Assembly: GCF_016767715.1 (NCBI RefSeq) | Contig: NZ_CP050145.1 | Location: forward strand, 1,612,001 to 1,676,000 | Direction of reading: 5' to 3' | DNA length: 64,000 nt | Origin: Mycobacteroides chelonae | GTDB taxonomy: Bacteria; Actinomycetota; Actinomycetes; Mycobacteriales; Mycobacteriaceae | Shown: positions 32,418 to 41,798 of the stretch, one piece after another | How the letters are laid out: each line of letters starts with the position of its first letter | Position numbering within the stretch: the first letter of the stretch is position 1 | The notes under the pieces: generated by a model | What the model saw: only the letters and a program-made list of their open reading frames with translations | What the model was told of the DNA's origin: nothing | Database searches by the model: none | Translations under genes and position numbers: made by a program

Positions 32418-34003
32418 ACGATCCAGGCCGCGGTATTGCGTGGCAGCTTGCCGTTGACGAGCGGTCCGCTGGTCAGGATGACCTCGCCCGCAGGCAAGTC
32501 CACCAGGTCACTGCTGACATTCAGGGCGCAGGTCAGCCCGCCGCCCTTGACGCGGAACGCCAGCGCGCCCGGCGGGCTGCCATACCACTCCAGGCTGGTG
32601 CCGTTGAATTCTTTTCGGTTCTTGCGTAATTCGATGGCACGCCGGTACAGCGACAGCGTGGAATCGGCCTGTTCCAGCTGATGTTCGACGGTGAAGTCTG
32701 CCCAGCCGTGAGGCATCGGCAGCCAGGTCTGATCGTTGGACGAGAAGCCATACGGGGGATCGGTGCCCTCCCAAGGGATCGGAACCCGGCAGCCGTCGCG
32801 ACCCCGTTCGGTGTGGCCGGAGCGTTCCCATACCGGGTCCTGCAGGGCCTCGTCGGGTAGATCCACATTCGGCAGCCCCAGTTCGGAACCGTTGTAGATG
32901 AACACAGTTCCGGGCAGTGCCAGCATCACCAGGGCCATAGCCCGGGCCCGCCATTGGCCGATCTGGCCGTTGCCGTAGCGCGTCACCTCGCGCTCCACGT
33001 CATGGTTGGACAGCGTCCAGGTGGGGGTTGCGCCTACGGAATCGACTGCAGCAAGCGAATTTTCGATGGCGGCGCGGATCTTGTCCGCGTCGAAGTCAGC
33101 CTCTACCAGCTTGAAGTTGAATCCGAGATGCAGCTCGTCGGGCCTGACGTACTCGGCGAAGCGAGTGTTGTCGTTGACCCAGATCTCGCCGACGGCAACA
33201 ACATCGCGGTACTGGTCGAGCACCTTGCGGATCTTGCGGTGGTACTCGTGTACGCCCTCGTTGTTGAAACGTGGGTCCTCATCGGCGATGTGCAGCATCG
33301 AGGTTTCGGTGTCCTCGATATCGGGGAGGCCCGGCGGCTTGGCCATGCCATGGGCGACATCGAGCCGGAAGCCGTCAATGCCACGGTCCAGCCAGAACCG
33401 CAGGGTCTCGGCGAAGTCATCGAACACTTCCGGGTTGTCCCAGTTGACATCTGGCTGTTCCGGGGCGAACAAATGCAGGTACCACTGGCCGGGTGTGCCA
33501 TCGGGCTCGGTCACCCGGGTCCAGGCCGGACCGCCGAACACCGAGGGCCAATTGTTAGGCGGCAGTTCGCCGTTGACGCCCTTGCCGTCGCGGAAGATGT
33601 AACGCGAGCGAGCCTCACTGCCAGGTTCGGCGGCGAGGGCCTCGATGAACCAGCGATGCTCGGAGCTGGTGTGATTGGGCACCAGGTCCATGATGACCTT
33701 GATGTTGTGGCGGTGGGCGGAGGCGATGAGCCGGTGCATCGCGATCGATCCACCGAACAACGGGTCGATCTCCCGGGGGTTCGACACGTCGTAGCCGTGG
33801 TCGGCCATTGGAGATTTGGTAACGGGATTTAGCCAGATCCCTTGGATGCCGAGCAAATCAAGGTAGCCGAGTTTTGCTGATATGCCATCGAGATCACCTA
33901 CGCCATCGCCGTCGCTGTCGCCGAACGAGCGTGGGTAGATCTGGTAGAAGACGGCTCGCGACCACCAGGGGTCGTCATGTTGGCCCAAGTAGGCGGCGGT
34001 CAC
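32414..34003 (-). CDS. aglA: alpha-glucosidase, GH13 (AglA type)
   Basis: A 529-residue glycoside hydrolase family 13 enzyme (Rv2471-like). Conserved regions: DLVPNHTS, GFRLDVAHG with the nucleophile Asp, VGEIW with the acid Glu and LSNHDVERE with the transition-state Asp. It should release glucose from alpha-1,4- or alpha-1,6-linked oligosaccharides or sucrose-type substrates in the cytoplasm, as there is no signal peptide. The glbO gene lies 52 bases upstream in the same direction. Confidence 0.92.
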   Translation of the reverse strand: MTAAYLGQHDDPWWSRAVFYQIYPRSFGDSDGDGVGDLDGISAKLGYLDLLGIQGIWLNPVTKSPMADHGYDVSNPREIDPLFGGSIAMHRLIASAHRHNIKVIMDLVPNHTSSEHRWFIEALAAEPGSEARSRYIFRDGKGVNGELPPNNWPSVFGGPAWTRVTEPDGTPGQWYLHLFAPEQPDVNWDNPEVFDDFAETLRFWLDRGIDGFRLDVAHGMAKPPGLPDIEDTETSMLHIADEDPRFNNEGVHEYHRKIRKVLDQYRDVVAVGEIWVNDNTRFAEYVRPDELHLGFNFKLVEADFDADKIRAAIENSLAAVDSVGATPTWTLSNHDVEREVTRYGNGQIGQWRARAMALVMLALPGTVFIYNGSELGLPNVDLPDEALQDPVWERSGHTERGRDGCRVPIPWEGTDPPYGFSSNDQTWLPMPHGWADFTVEHQLEQADSTLSLYRRAIELRKNRKEFNGTSLEWYGSPPGALAFRVKGGGLTCALNVSSDLVDLPAGEVILTSGPLVNGKLPRNTAAWIV

Positions 34004-34055
34004 GGTTGATCATTCTGCACCACGACAGCGCTGGCCTCGAATCGCGATCGACGTA

Positions 34056-34463
34056 TCAGAAGGGTGAGTTGACCATCGACTGCGCCGCCATCTCCAGGTA
34101 GCTCCACAGCTGGGTGCGATGGTCGTCGTCAAGGGTGTTCCGGTCGATGGAGTCAACGGCGGTCCGCATGCAGCGCAGCCACGCGTCTCGCTCGATGGGG
34201 CCGATCCGATACGGCGCGTGGCGCATCCGCAGTCGAGGATGTCCGCGCTGGTCGGAGTAGGTGCGTGGGCCGCCCCAATACTGTTCCAGAAACATCCGCA
34301 GGCGATCCTCGGCACCGGTGAGGTCTTCCTCCGGATACAGGGGCCGCAGCACCTCATCGTCGGCGACAAGCTCGTAGAAACGAGCCACGATCGCATGGAA
34401 AGTGGCGGCGCCACCGACGGCGTCGTAGAAGTTTTCAGGGGTGGGGGCTGCCACGTCGTCCAT
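34056..34463 (-). CDS. glbO: truncated haemoglobin, group II (GlbO)
   Basis: A 135-residue truncated haemoglobin. The pattern [22 protein letters not shown], then LRPLYPEED, then QYWGGP and [14 protein letters not shown] with the proximal His and WLRCM with the distal-side Trp marks group II (trHbO). In M. tuberculosis GlbO (Rv2470) binds oxygen tightly and may assist respiration or peroxidase chemistry. I chose the ATG at 34463; a GTG at 34478 would add five residues. Confidence 0.93.
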   Translation of the reverse strand: MDDVAAPTPENFYDAVGGAATFHAIVARFYELVADDEVLRPLYPEEDLTGAEDRLRMFLEQYWGGPRTYSDQRGHPRLRMRHAPYRIGPIERDAWLRCMRTAVDSIDRNTLDDDHRTQLWSYLEMAAQSMVNSPF

Positions 34464-34583
34464 TGTGCCGGTACGCACTTGGGTTGGTCAGCCGGGTTGG
34501 TTACGCGATGTTCATTGGATTGACCTGCGAACACGGCGCAAATTGTCGTGCGAAGACCGCCGAATCGTGGTGCACTGGTTGTA

Positions 34584-35252
34584 ATGGTGCAACACAAGAA
34601 GAGCCGCGGGCACCGGCATAACAGTGCCAGCGCTGGGCCGACCCAGAACGGGTCGGCCCGAATACTGCACAGTGTCCCAGGGACGAGGGTCCCCGGGGCC
34701 ATCCCCCCACAGCAATCCAACGACGCCGGTTCCCTATGGGGCCGGCGTCGTGTGTTATTGCTGAACTCCACATATGAGCCGCTCACAGCGCTGCCGATGC
34801 GCCGTGCGGTGATCATGCTGCTGTGCGGCAAGGCCGATGTGGTGCACGACGATCCGGGTGCTCCCGTCATCCATTCGGCCACCAAGTCGGTGGCGGTGCC
34901 CTCGGTGATCAGGCTCAGGACCTTCGTGCGTGTGCCTTACCGGGCCCGGGTTCCGATGACGCGGGCCGCGCTGATGCATCGCGATCGGTTCCGCTGCGCG
35001 TACTGCGGTGGACGTGCCGACACCATCGATCACGTCATCCCGCGCAGTAAGGGCGGCGCGCATTCCTGGGAGAACTGCGTGGCCTGCTGTTCGTCGTGTA
35101 ATCACCGCAAGGCCGACCGGCTGCTGGCGGACTTGGGCTGGGCGTTGCACACCACACCGATGCCGCCGAAGGGCCAGCACTGGCGGCTGCTGTCGTCGGT
35201 CAAGGAACTCGACCCGGCATGGGTCCGATATCTAGGGGAGGGCGCGGCATGA
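34584..35252 (+). CDS. HNH endonuclease family protein (Rv2469c type)
   Basis: A 222-residue protein. The C-terminal half is an HNH domain: FRCAYCGG, TIDHVIPRSKGG and NCVACCSSCNHRKADR, giving four zinc Cys. The N-terminal part carries LLLNSTYEPLTALPMRRAV, conserved in this actinobacterial family. The ATG at 34584 gives a start (MVQHKKS) that matches the Rv2469c pattern. DNA nicking or repair is presumed. Unlike the element's HNH gene this is a core gene in conserved synteny. Confidence 0.88.
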   Translation: MVQHKKSRGHRHNSASAGPTQNGSARILHSVPGTRVPGAIPPQQSNDAGSLWGRRRVLLLNSTYEPLTALPMRRAVIMLLCGKADVVHDDPGAPVIHSATKSVAVPSVIRLRTFVRVPYRARVPMTRAALMHRDRFRCAYCGGRADTIDHVIPRSKGGAHSWENCVACCSSCNHRKADRLLADLGWALHTTPMPPKGQHWRLLSSVKELDPAWVRYLGEGAA

Positions 35253-35283
35253 CTTCCCGGCGCGGTCGGCTACGGTTTGCATC

Positions 35284-35550
35284 GTGAGCTTTCTCAACAG
35301 CCCCACATACATCGGGATGCCGGTCTGGGTAGCCCTGATCACGCCGGTCTTCTTTGTGCTCGTCGGATTGTGGACGATGCGCAAGAAGGGCCCGCACCCC
35401 GCGACCTTCAATATGAACGACGGCTGGACGCACGCCCCGATCCTGTGGGCCGCTGTCGACGAGAACATTGGTGACGCGCACGGGCATGGCCACGGCCATG
35501 GACACGCAGGCACCGAGGCGATTGGAGGGTCCGCAAGTGGCAAGTGGTGA
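35284..35550 (+). CDS. small membrane protein, CtaJ-like (aa3 oxidase subunit)
   Basis: An 88-residue protein with one transmembrane helix (about 11-30, [19 protein letters not shown]), a soluble middle and a His-Gly repeat (HGHGHGHGH) near the C-terminus. From memory, the gene in this position next to the DUF5130 gene in M. smegmatis encodes a subunit of the cytochrome bcc-aa3 supercomplex (CtaJ). I am moderately sure of that link. It overlaps the next gene by 14 bases. The GTG at 35284 is the start. Confidence 0.65.
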   Translation: MSFLNSPTYIGMPVWVALITPVFFVLVGLWTMRKKGPHPATFNMNDGWTHAPILWAAVDENIGDAHGHGHGHGHAGTEAIGGSASGKW

Positions 35551-36004
35551 AGTCATCAAGACTGCTCCCGCCGATCTGCCGCGCGGGTGGGCCGAGACCA
35601 TCAGCGGACGTCTCTCGGGGGTTACCGAGCCGGGCGCGCTGTCGGTTGAGTACCCGTTCCCCAACTACGAGCTGGCCACACTCGACGATGCGCTGACCTA
35701 CGGGTCGCGTCAGTCGAAGGCGCGATTTTCCGTGTACATCGGCGATCTGGGATCGGACACCGCCGCCGGAGCACGCGACGTGTTCCTGAAGGTGCCGACG
35801 CCGGATGAGGCCGTGCTGATCGCGGTGTCGCCCAACCAGCATGTCGTGGAGGTCGTCTACGGCGAGGGACTCAAGGGTCGCGGTGCCGAGTCGGCCGCCG
35901 ACCTGGGGGTCGCTGCTGCTGTGGCGTCGTTCAAGGAAGGCAATCTGCTCGACGGGATCATCAGCGCGGTGCGCGTGATGAGCGCCGCCATCTCGCGCCC
36001 CTGA
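35537..36004 (+). CDS. DUF5130 protein (Rv2468c type; possible supercomplex factor PRSAF1)
   Basis: A 155-residue protein read from the GTG at 35537, with GGAGGG 7 bases upstream. The pattern [30 protein letters not shown] and [13 protein letters not shown] marks the DUF5130 (TPM-related) family when read in pieces. Its M. smegmatis counterpart has been reported as a component associated with the bcc-aa3 respiratory supercomplex (from memory). Overlap with the CtaJ-like gene fits a shared role. A hairpin follows 20 bases after the stop. Confidence 0.72.
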   Translation: MASGEVIKTAPADLPRGWAETISGRLSGVTEPGALSVEYPFPNYELATLDDALTYGSRQSKARFSVYIGDLGSDTAAGARDVFLKVPTPDEAVLIAVSPNQHVVEVVYGEGLKGRGAESAADLGVAAAVASFKEGNLLDGIISAVRVMSAAISRP

Positions 36005-36023
36005 TCCCCACCTCTCTCTGCGC

Positions 36024-36081
36024 CGAGCGCATACCGCATGCATGCGAAATCTCTGAAATCGTTGCGTCTGGTATGCGCTCG
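36024..36081. repeat. palindromic repeat element, copy 1
   Basis: CGAGCGCATACC at 36024-36035 pairs perfectly with GGTATGCGCTCG at 36070-36081 across 34 bases. A related copy lies at 36952-37013, on the other side of the nuclease-like gene. It may act as a terminator for the DUF5130 gene, but duplication around a single gene suggests a small mobile or REP-like repeat. Confidence 0.65.
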
Positions 36082-36116
36082 ATGCTTTTGTCGGTGGCCT
36101 GTCGCATGATTCGGCG

Positions 36117-36986
36117 ATGGGGAGCGGGGTAATCCTTGGGAGCGAGGCGATTCGCGCGGGTTTGGTGACCCGGCATGAGCTGTCAACGACGTACGTGGCC
36201 AGGCACAAGGACGTCTACGTTCTGCGGGGCATCGCGGTAACGCCGACCATCCGTGCGGAGGCGGCATGGCTGCGATCGCGTAGGCAGGGGGTGCTTGCAG
36301 GGTTCTCTGCGGCAGCACTGCACGGGGCGCAGTGGGTTGACCCATCTCGACCGGCGGAGATTGTTGACGACCACAACCGGCGTCGCGAGCCAGGCGTAGT
36401 GACTCTTCGATGCACCCTCCAGGACGACGAGGTGTGTGTAATCGGCGGGATGCGGACCACGACTGCGGCTCGCACCGCGGTTGATCTCGCCTGCCGCTAT
36501 CCGCAGGACGTCGCGGTGGCCGCGCTGGACTCTCTTGTGCGCGCTACGCAACTCGCACTGTCAGACGTCGCTGAACTCGCGTCGCGACACCCGGGTATGC
36601 GTGGCATTCGTCGGGCGCATGTAGCGCTTGATCTGGTGGATGCCGGGGCGCAGTCGCCTAAGGAGACCTGGCTGCGGCTGCTGCTGATACGGGCCGGGTT
36701 GCCGTGCCCTGCCACGCAGGTCATGGTGCATAACGGCGACTTCGTTGCGCTCGCGTACATCGACATGGGGTGGGAGGACCTCATGGTCGGCGTCGAGTAC
36801 GACGGAGACCAGCACCGCAGCGACCGTCGGCAATACCTCAAGGACATCAAGCGTCTGGAGATGCTCGAGGGCATGGGCTGGCTGATTGTCAGGGTGGTCG
36901 CGGAAGACCACCCCGACGACATCATCCGGCGCGTGCGTGACGCCCTGGCTCGCCGAGCGCATACCGCAGGCAGGCGAATCGCGTGA
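36117..36986 (+). CDS. PD-(D/E)XK (DUF559/Vsr-like) nuclease-fold protein
   Basis: A 289-residue protein. The N-terminal part (about 1-95) resembles the winged helix of AbiEi-type antitoxin proteins (LVTRHELSTTYVARHKDVYVLRG in segments). The C-terminal third is a restriction-like nuclease fold with Glu in SPKETWLRLL, Asp in YIDMGW, VEYDGDQH and a GMGWLIVRVV strand. This two-domain type is common and multicopy in mycobacteria, with unknown function. It is flanked on both sides by related palindromic repeats, the right one partly within its last codons. That suggests it moves or is maintained as a unit. Confidence 0.7.
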   Translation: MGSGVILGSEAIRAGLVTRHELSTTYVARHKDVYVLRGIAVTPTIRAEAAWLRSRRQGVLAGFSAAALHGAQWVDPSRPAEIVDDHNRRREPGVVTLRCTLQDDEVCVIGGMRTTTAARTAVDLACRYPQDVAVAALDSLVRATQLALSDVAELASRHPGMRGIRRAHVALDLVDAGAQSPKETWLRLLLIRAGLPCPATQVMVHNGDFVALAYIDMGWEDLMVGVEYDGDQHRSDRRQYLKDIKRLEMLEGMGWLIVRVVAEDHPDDIIRRVRDALARRAHTAGRRIA

Positions 36987-37013
36987 AAGGCCTGCGCTTG
37001 GTATGCACTCGGC
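36952..37013. repeat. palindromic repeat element, copy 2
   Basis: GCCGAGCGCATACC at 36952-36965 pairs with GGTATGCACTCGGC at 37000-37013 with one mismatch, and an inner CGCAGGC/GCCTGCG pair extends the stem. It covers the last codons and stop of the nuclease-fold gene and lies between convergent genes, so it could also terminate both. Confidence 0.65.
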
Positions 37014-37029
37014 GTCAAACGAAGGGCCG

Positions 37030-39591
37030 CTACTGGGCGTCGAACTCGCGGGCCCGCAGTGACCGGACGATGCCCGCGCGCCCCTCGGAGACCAGACGAC
37101 GCAGCGCCGACGGGATCTCCTTGGCCAAGAAGCCATCTGCTGACTCCACCGCACGCTGCGAGATGTCCCACGACGGGTACAAACCGATCACCACGGTCTG
37201 CGCCACCTCGCTGGAACGCCGCGCCCACACATCCTCGATGACATCGAAGTAGCGACCCGCGAACGGTGCCAGCAGCTCAGCCTGTCCGGGCTGCACGATT
37301 CCCGCGATGACCGAACGCGCGGTGATGTTCGGCAGCGTGTCATCGTCGATGACCTGCTTCCACGCCGCCTCTTTCACCTCGGCGACCGGCCTGGCCGCGC
37401 GGGCCTGGGCCGCCTGACGCTTGCCTGCGGCCGTCGGGTCGCGCTCCAGCTCGGCATCGATGAACACCGATGCGTCCGGCTCCAGTGCTCCGGAGGCCGC
37501 CAGCGCGTTCACGATTCGCCACCGTAGGTCGGTGTCCACCGTCAGGCCGGGCAGATCCAGCGACGCCGGATCGGAGTCCAGCAGCGCCTGTAGCACGACG
37601 GTATGCCCCGCCGACAACACCGAGTTGGTGAAGGCATTCACGAATGCCAGCTGGTGATCCGAGCCTGCCTCGGCGGCGCGCGCCAGTTCCAGCAGACGGT
37701 CGGCGAACGCCGGCCAGCCATGCTCGCGTGCCCACTCGGGCTCCACATACGAGCTCAACGCCGTCTGCGCCTGCAGCAGCAGACGCTGCGCCACACCGAC
37801 TTCCGACTCGGCGTGCACGCCCGAGGACACCAGTGCCACGAAGTCTCGCGCCCGCAGCTCGGCCTCGCGGGTCATCTCCCAGGCCGCCGACCACGCGAGC
37901 GTGCGCGGCAGCGGCTCGGCGATATCGGCTACCCGCGAGAGCACCGTCTGAAGTGACTCGTCGTCCAGGCGCAGCGAGCAGTAGGTCAGATCGTCGTCGT
38001 TGACGATGATCAGCTTCCCTCGGGAAACACCAACCAGCCCGGGCACATCCGTCGACGGTCCTTCGACGTCCAACTCAAGCCGGTGGGCGCGCACCAGCTT
38101 GCCGTCCACGTCGTCGTAGATTCCGACGGCCAGGCGGTGCACCCGGGTCTCGCCGGCACCCGGGGCGGCCCCGGACTGCTTGACGGCGAACCGGGTGAAC
38201 CTGCCGTCCGCGTCCACCTCGAAGTCGGGGGAGAGCGTATTCAGTCCGGTGGTCTTGAGCCACTGCGTGCCCCAGTCCGACAGATCGCGTCCCGAGGCCT
38301 CTTCCAGCGCACCCAGCAGATCGTCGAACGTCGCGTTGCCGAACGCGTGGTCGCGGAAGTACGACCGGAGGCCGGCCAAGAAATTCTCCAAACCGACATA
38401 CGCCACAAGCTGTTTGAGCACACTGGCGCCCTTGGCGTAGGTGATGCCGTCGAAGTTCACCTCCACAGCGGCCAGATCGGGGATGTCGGCGGCGACCGGA
38501 TGGGTCGACGGCAGCTGATCCTGGCGGTACGCCCACGACTTCTCGACATTGGCGAACGTGGTCCATGCCTCGGTGTACTCGGTGGCCTCCGCCTGGCACA
38601 GCACCGAGGCGAAGGTCGCGAAGGACTCGTTGAGCCACAGGTCATCCCACCAACGCATGGTGACCAGATCGCCGAACCACATGTGCGCCATCTCGTGCAG
38701 CACGGTCTCGGCACGTCGCTCATAGGAGTACTTGGTGACCTTGGAGCGGAAGACGTAGTCCTCCAGGAAGGTCACCGCACCGGCGTTCTCCATGGCGCCG
38801 GCGTTGAACTCGGGCACGAACAGCTGGTCGTACTTGCCGAACGCGTACGGAGTGCCAAAGTTCTTGTGATAGAAGCCGAATCCCTGCTTGGTTTCGGTGA
38901 AAAGCCGGTCGGCGTCCATGAACTCCGACAGTGAGGCGCGGCAGTAGATGCCCAGGTCGATGGTTCCGTGGTCATCGGAGTACACGTCGTTCCATCGCGC
39001 GTACGGCCCGGCGATCAGCGCGACCAGGTAGGTGCTCATCTTGGCGGTGGTCGCGAAGGTGTGCACACCGTCGGCAACCGATAGCGGGGCACCGTTGGAG
39101 ATCACCTGCCAATGCGCCGGGGCGGTCACCGTGACATCGAAGGCAGCCTTGAGATCGGGCTGATCGAAGCACGCGAACATGCGCTTGGCATCGGCGGTTT
39201 CGAACTGCGAGTACAGGTACACCTCGTCGTCCACCGGGTCCACGAAGCGGTGCAGACCTTCACCGGTGTGCGAGTACTCGAGGTCAGCCTCGACCACCAC
39301 GGTGTTCGTGGCGGCCAGCCCGTCGAGCGTGATGCCGTTCTCCTCGTCGTACCCGCTGACGTCTAGTTCGACGCCGTTGAGCTCGGCGCGGCGCACGGTG
39401 CGGGCCGCGATATCGATAACCGTTGAGGCCCCCGGCTGCGCGGTGAAGGTGACGGTGGTCGACGAGTGAAAGGTTTCTTCGCTCGGACCGCCGTTACCGT
39501 CGGTGAGGTCGAGGGTTATCGCGTAATGCTCGACATCGATCGCAGCGGCGCGGGCCGCGGCCTGGTCACGGGTGAGGTTGGGGAGTGCCAC
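37030..39591 (-). CDS. pepN: aminopeptidase N (M1 family)
   Basis: An 853-residue zinc metallopeptidase (Rv2467, 861 residues). The substrate-anchoring GAMENAG motif and the zinc site HEMAHMWFGDLVTMRW...NESFA (HExxH with the third ligand Glu) are present, with the transition-state Tyr region downstream and a helical C-terminal ERAP1-like domain. It removes N-terminal residues from peptides in the cytoplasm. I chose the GTG at 39591 (ALPNLTRDQ), since the upstream extension has no homology-like features and overlaps the divergent gene's promoter. Confidence 0.94.
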   Translation of the reverse strand: MALPNLTRDQAAARAAAIDVEHYAITLDLTDGNGGPSEETFHSSTTVTFTAQPGASTVIDIAARTVRRAELNGVELDVSGYDEENGITLDGLAATNTVVVEADLEYSHTGEGLHRFVDPVDDEVYLYSQFETADAKRMFACFDQPDLKAAFDVTVTAPAHWQVISNGAPLSVADGVHTFATTAKMSTYLVALIAGPYARWNDVYSDDHGTIDLGIYCRASLSEFMDADRLFTETKQGFGFYHKNFGTPYAFGKYDQLFVPEFNAGAMENAGAVTFLEDYVFRSKVTKYSYERRAETVLHEMAHMWFGDLVTMRWWDDLWLNESFATFASVLCQAEATEYTEAWTTFANVEKSWAYRQDQLPSTHPVAADIPDLAAVEVNFDGITYAKGASVLKQLVAYVGLENFLAGLRSYFRDHAFGNATFDDLLGALEEASGRDLSDWGTQWLKTTGLNTLSPDFEVDADGRFTRFAVKQSGAAPGAGETRVHRLAVGIYDDVDGKLVRAHRLELDVEGPSTDVPGLVGVSRGKLIIVNDDDLTYCSLRLDDESLQTVLSRVADIAEPLPRTLAWSAAWEMTREAELRARDFVALVSSGVHAESEVGVAQRLLLQAQTALSSYVEPEWAREHGWPAFADRLLELARAAEAGSDHQLAFVNAFTNSVLSAGHTVVLQALLDSDPASLDLPGLTVDTDLRWRIVNALAASGALEPDASVFIDAELERDPTAAGKRQAAQARAARPVAEVKEAAWKQVIDDDTLPNITARSVIAGIVQPGQAELLAPFAGRYFDVIEDVWARRSSEVAQTVVIGLYPSWDISQRAVESADGFLAKEIPSALRRLVSEGRAGIVRSLRAREFDAQ

Positions 39592-39694
39592 GTACCCAAC
39601 GTAGCCGGTAGACGCGTCGGGAACACGGCGGCGGGAACGTGAGTTGGGACAAACTGGAGCTAACCCTGCCCGACTCACATCCGAAAGGCGCGCA

Positions 39695-40312
39695 ATGTCT
39701 GCAGACAAGAAGGATCTCGCCGAGTTCTGGTTCGACCCGCTATGTCCGTGGTGCTGGATCACCTCGCGGTGGATCCTGGAGGTCCAGAAGGTTCGCGATA
39801 TCGACGTGAAATTCCGGGTGATGAGTCTGGCCGTCCTCAACGAGGGCCGCGAGGACCTGCCGGAGCGCTACCAGGAACTGATGAAGACGGCCTGGGGACC
39901 GGTGCGGGTGGCTATCGCCGCCGAGCAGGCCAAGGGCCCCGAGATCCTCGAGCCGCTGTACACCGCGCTGGGGACCCGGATCCACAACCAGGACAACAAG
40001 GACCTCCCGGCGGTCATCGCGGAGTCCCTTGCCGAGGTGGGCCTGCCCGCCGAGCTGGCCGACGCGGCCGAGTCGACCGAGTACGACGCGGCGCTACGCG
40101 AGAGCCACCACGCCGGCATGGACAAGGTGGGCCCGGACGTGGGCACCCCGACGATCCACGTCAATGGTGTGGCCTTCTTCGGTCCGGTGATCTCCAAGAT
40201 CCCGCGTGGTGAAGAGGCGGGGAAGCTCTGGGATGCGTCGGTGATCTTTGCCTCGTACCCGCACTTCTTCGAGCTCAAGCGCACCCGCACCGAGCCGCCG
40301 ACGTTCGACTAG
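39695..40312 (+). CDS. mycothiol-dependent DsbA-family reductase (Rv2466c type)
   Basis: A 205-residue thioredoxin-fold protein with a CPWC active site near the N-terminus ([13 protein letters not shown]) and the cis-Pro region in GTPTIHVNG. The helical insertion between them is typical of DsbA/FrnE relatives. Rv2466c is a mycothiol-dependent nitroreductase/mycoredoxin-like enzyme, induced by oxidative stress under SigH. It diverges from pepN and converges with the M48 peptidase gene, with stops overlapping by four bases. Confidence 0.9.
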   Translation: MSADKKDLAEFWFDPLCPWCWITSRWILEVQKVRDIDVKFRVMSLAVLNEGREDLPERYQELMKTAWGPVRVAIAAEQAKGPEILEPLYTALGTRIHNQDNKDLPAVIAESLAEVGLPAELADAAESTEYDAALRESHHAGMDKVGPDVGTPTIHVNGVAFFGPVISKIPRGEEAGKLWDASVIFASYPHFFELKRTRTEPPTFD

Positions 40313-41265
40313 TAGCGCGGCGGCGGATTGTCGAAGGTGTACGCCTGCTGATGCGGCAGGTAGCCGTGCGGTATCGGCGGCGGCGCGGGCGGTAGCAGCG
40401 GCGGCACCGGAGGAATGGGAGTCGGCGGCAGCAGCTTGGGACGGAAGAACAACGACCCGGCCTGCTGCCGATTCCGCAGCGCCGCCGCGCGCCAGGTGTG
40501 CACAGGGTGGCTGGAGAGCATGTTGACCAGCCAGACGAAGAACCCCGTCTCCAGGGTGGCGCGGTTGGCCAGTGTGTCGAACTCGACCCGCTTGAGCAAG
40601 TACTTACCGGCCGCCATGACGCCGATGGCTCCCTGAATTCCGGTGGGGCGCATGGCGTATCCGTGGTTGTCGGCGGTGTACTCCATGGACCGCGACAGCG
40701 AGGTGCCCAGGAATGGGACGAAGTTCATCGCGGTCTGGGCGAACTGTCGCCAATAGGAGGCGTGCCCGGCGGCGATGTGGCCGACCTCGTGCCCGATGAT
40801 GAAGGCCAGGGCCTCCGGATCGCGCGCCTCGCCGCCGATCTCGAACAGGTCGCTGTAGACCACGACGAACCGGCGGAAGCCGTGGCCGCTGGCGAAGGCG
40901 TTAATCTGGCCGTTGCCCAGCACGACGTAAGCGTCGGGCAGCTCCTGCAGACCGAAACGCTGCGCTGCCTCGGCGACCAGCGCGTACCCCTCGGGGAACT
41001 GGGTGGGGGACATCTTCACGCCGTTCACCCGCTGCTGCCCGTAGAGAATGCCTCGACCCAGATACAAGGTCAGGGGGGTGGCGGCCAGCGCGACGATGAT
41101 GATGTTCAGATCGGCGTTCTCGGGGTCGGCGAGATACCCGACGATGCTGAAAATCGCACCGATGTACAGCAGCACTGTGAACAGGATCACGACGACGAGC
41201 AACCCGATCTCCCAGGGATGTCGACGTGGGGGATAGGTGTACTGGGGCAGTCCGACCGGGTACAT
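40309..41265 (-). CDS. M48-family membrane zinc peptidase
   Basis: A 318-residue protein. Two membrane segments lie at about 17-40 ([19 protein letters not shown]) and 50-70. The zinc motif is HEVGH in [15 protein letters not shown], with the third ligand Glu in [13 protein letters not shown] proline-rich C-terminal tail follows. M48 enzymes such as HtpX take part in membrane protein quality control. I chose the ATG at 41265; a GTG three codons upstream is possible. It is not in the M. tuberculosis order I remember, so it may be a local insertion. Confidence 0.85.
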   Translation of the reverse strand: MYPVGLPQYTYPPRRHPWEIGLLVVVILFTVLLYIGAIFSIVGYLADPENADLNIIIVALAATPLTLYLGRGILYGQQRVNGVKMSPTQFPEGYALVAEAAQRFGLQELPDAYVVLGNGQINAFASGHGFRRFVVVYSDLFEIGGEARDPEALAFIIGHEVGHIAAGHASYWRQFAQTAMNFVPFLGTSLSRSMEYTADNHGYAMRPTGIQGAIGVMAAGKYLLKRVEFDTLANRATLETGFFVWLVNMLSSHPVHTWRAAALRNRQQAGSLFFRPKLLPPTPIPPVPPLLPPAPPPIPHGYLPHQQAYTFDNPPPRY

Positions 41266-41312
41266 GCGCGCCACGGTAACCGACCGCAGGGCAACCTGAC
41301 ACAATCAGCGGC

Positions 41313-41792
41313 ATGCGCGTCTATGTCGGAGCCGATCACGCCGGATACGAGTTGAAGCAGAAGATCATCGAGCATCTTCGTGGCCGCGGCCACGAGCCGG
41401 TGGACTGCGGTGCCTTTGAGCTGGACCCGCAGGACGACTACCCGGCGTTCTGTATCGATGCCGCGCGGCGCACCGTCGCCGATCCGGGCAGCCTCGGCAT
41501 CGTGCTGGGCGGTTCGGGTAACGGTGAGCAGATCGCGGCCAACAAGGTCCCCGGCGCCCGATGTGCGCTGGCCTGGAGCCTGGAGACTGCGGTACTGGCC
41601 CGCGAGCACAACAACGCCCAACTGATCGGCATCGGCGGCCGCATGCACACCGTGCCGGAGGCACTGGCCATCGTCGATGCCTTCCTTGCGGCCAAGTGGT
41701 CCGAGGAGCCGAGGCACCAGCGCCGCATCGACATCCTGGCCGAGTACGAGACCACCCACGAAGCGCCGCCGGTACCGGGCGCCAACGCGTAA
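41313..41792 (+). CDS. rpiB: ribose-5-phosphate isomerase B
   Basis: A 159-residue RpiB/LacAB enzyme (Rv2465c). The N-terminal VGADHAGYELK loop, the phosphate-binding GIVLGGSGNGEQIAANK segment and REHNNAQLIGIGGRM are all present. In mycobacteria the usual catalytic Cys of RpiB is replaced, with Glu in GSGNGE as base, which fits what is seen here. It interconverts ribose-5-phosphate and ribulose-5-phosphate. The nei2 gene follows after 6 bases. Confidence 0.95.
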   Translation: MRVYVGADHAGYELKQKIIEHLRGRGHEPVDCGAFELDPQDDYPAFCIDAARRTVADPGSLGIVLGGSGNGEQIAANKVPGARCALAWSLETAVLAREHNNAQLIGIGGRMHTVPEALAIVDAFLAAKWSEEPRHQRRIDILAEYETTHEAPPVPGANA

Positions 41793-41798
41793 ACGCCT

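Noticed and set aside
35492..35520. GGCCATGGACACG-like short repeats near 35490
   Set aside because: Simple consequence of the His-Gly codon run in the small membrane protein.
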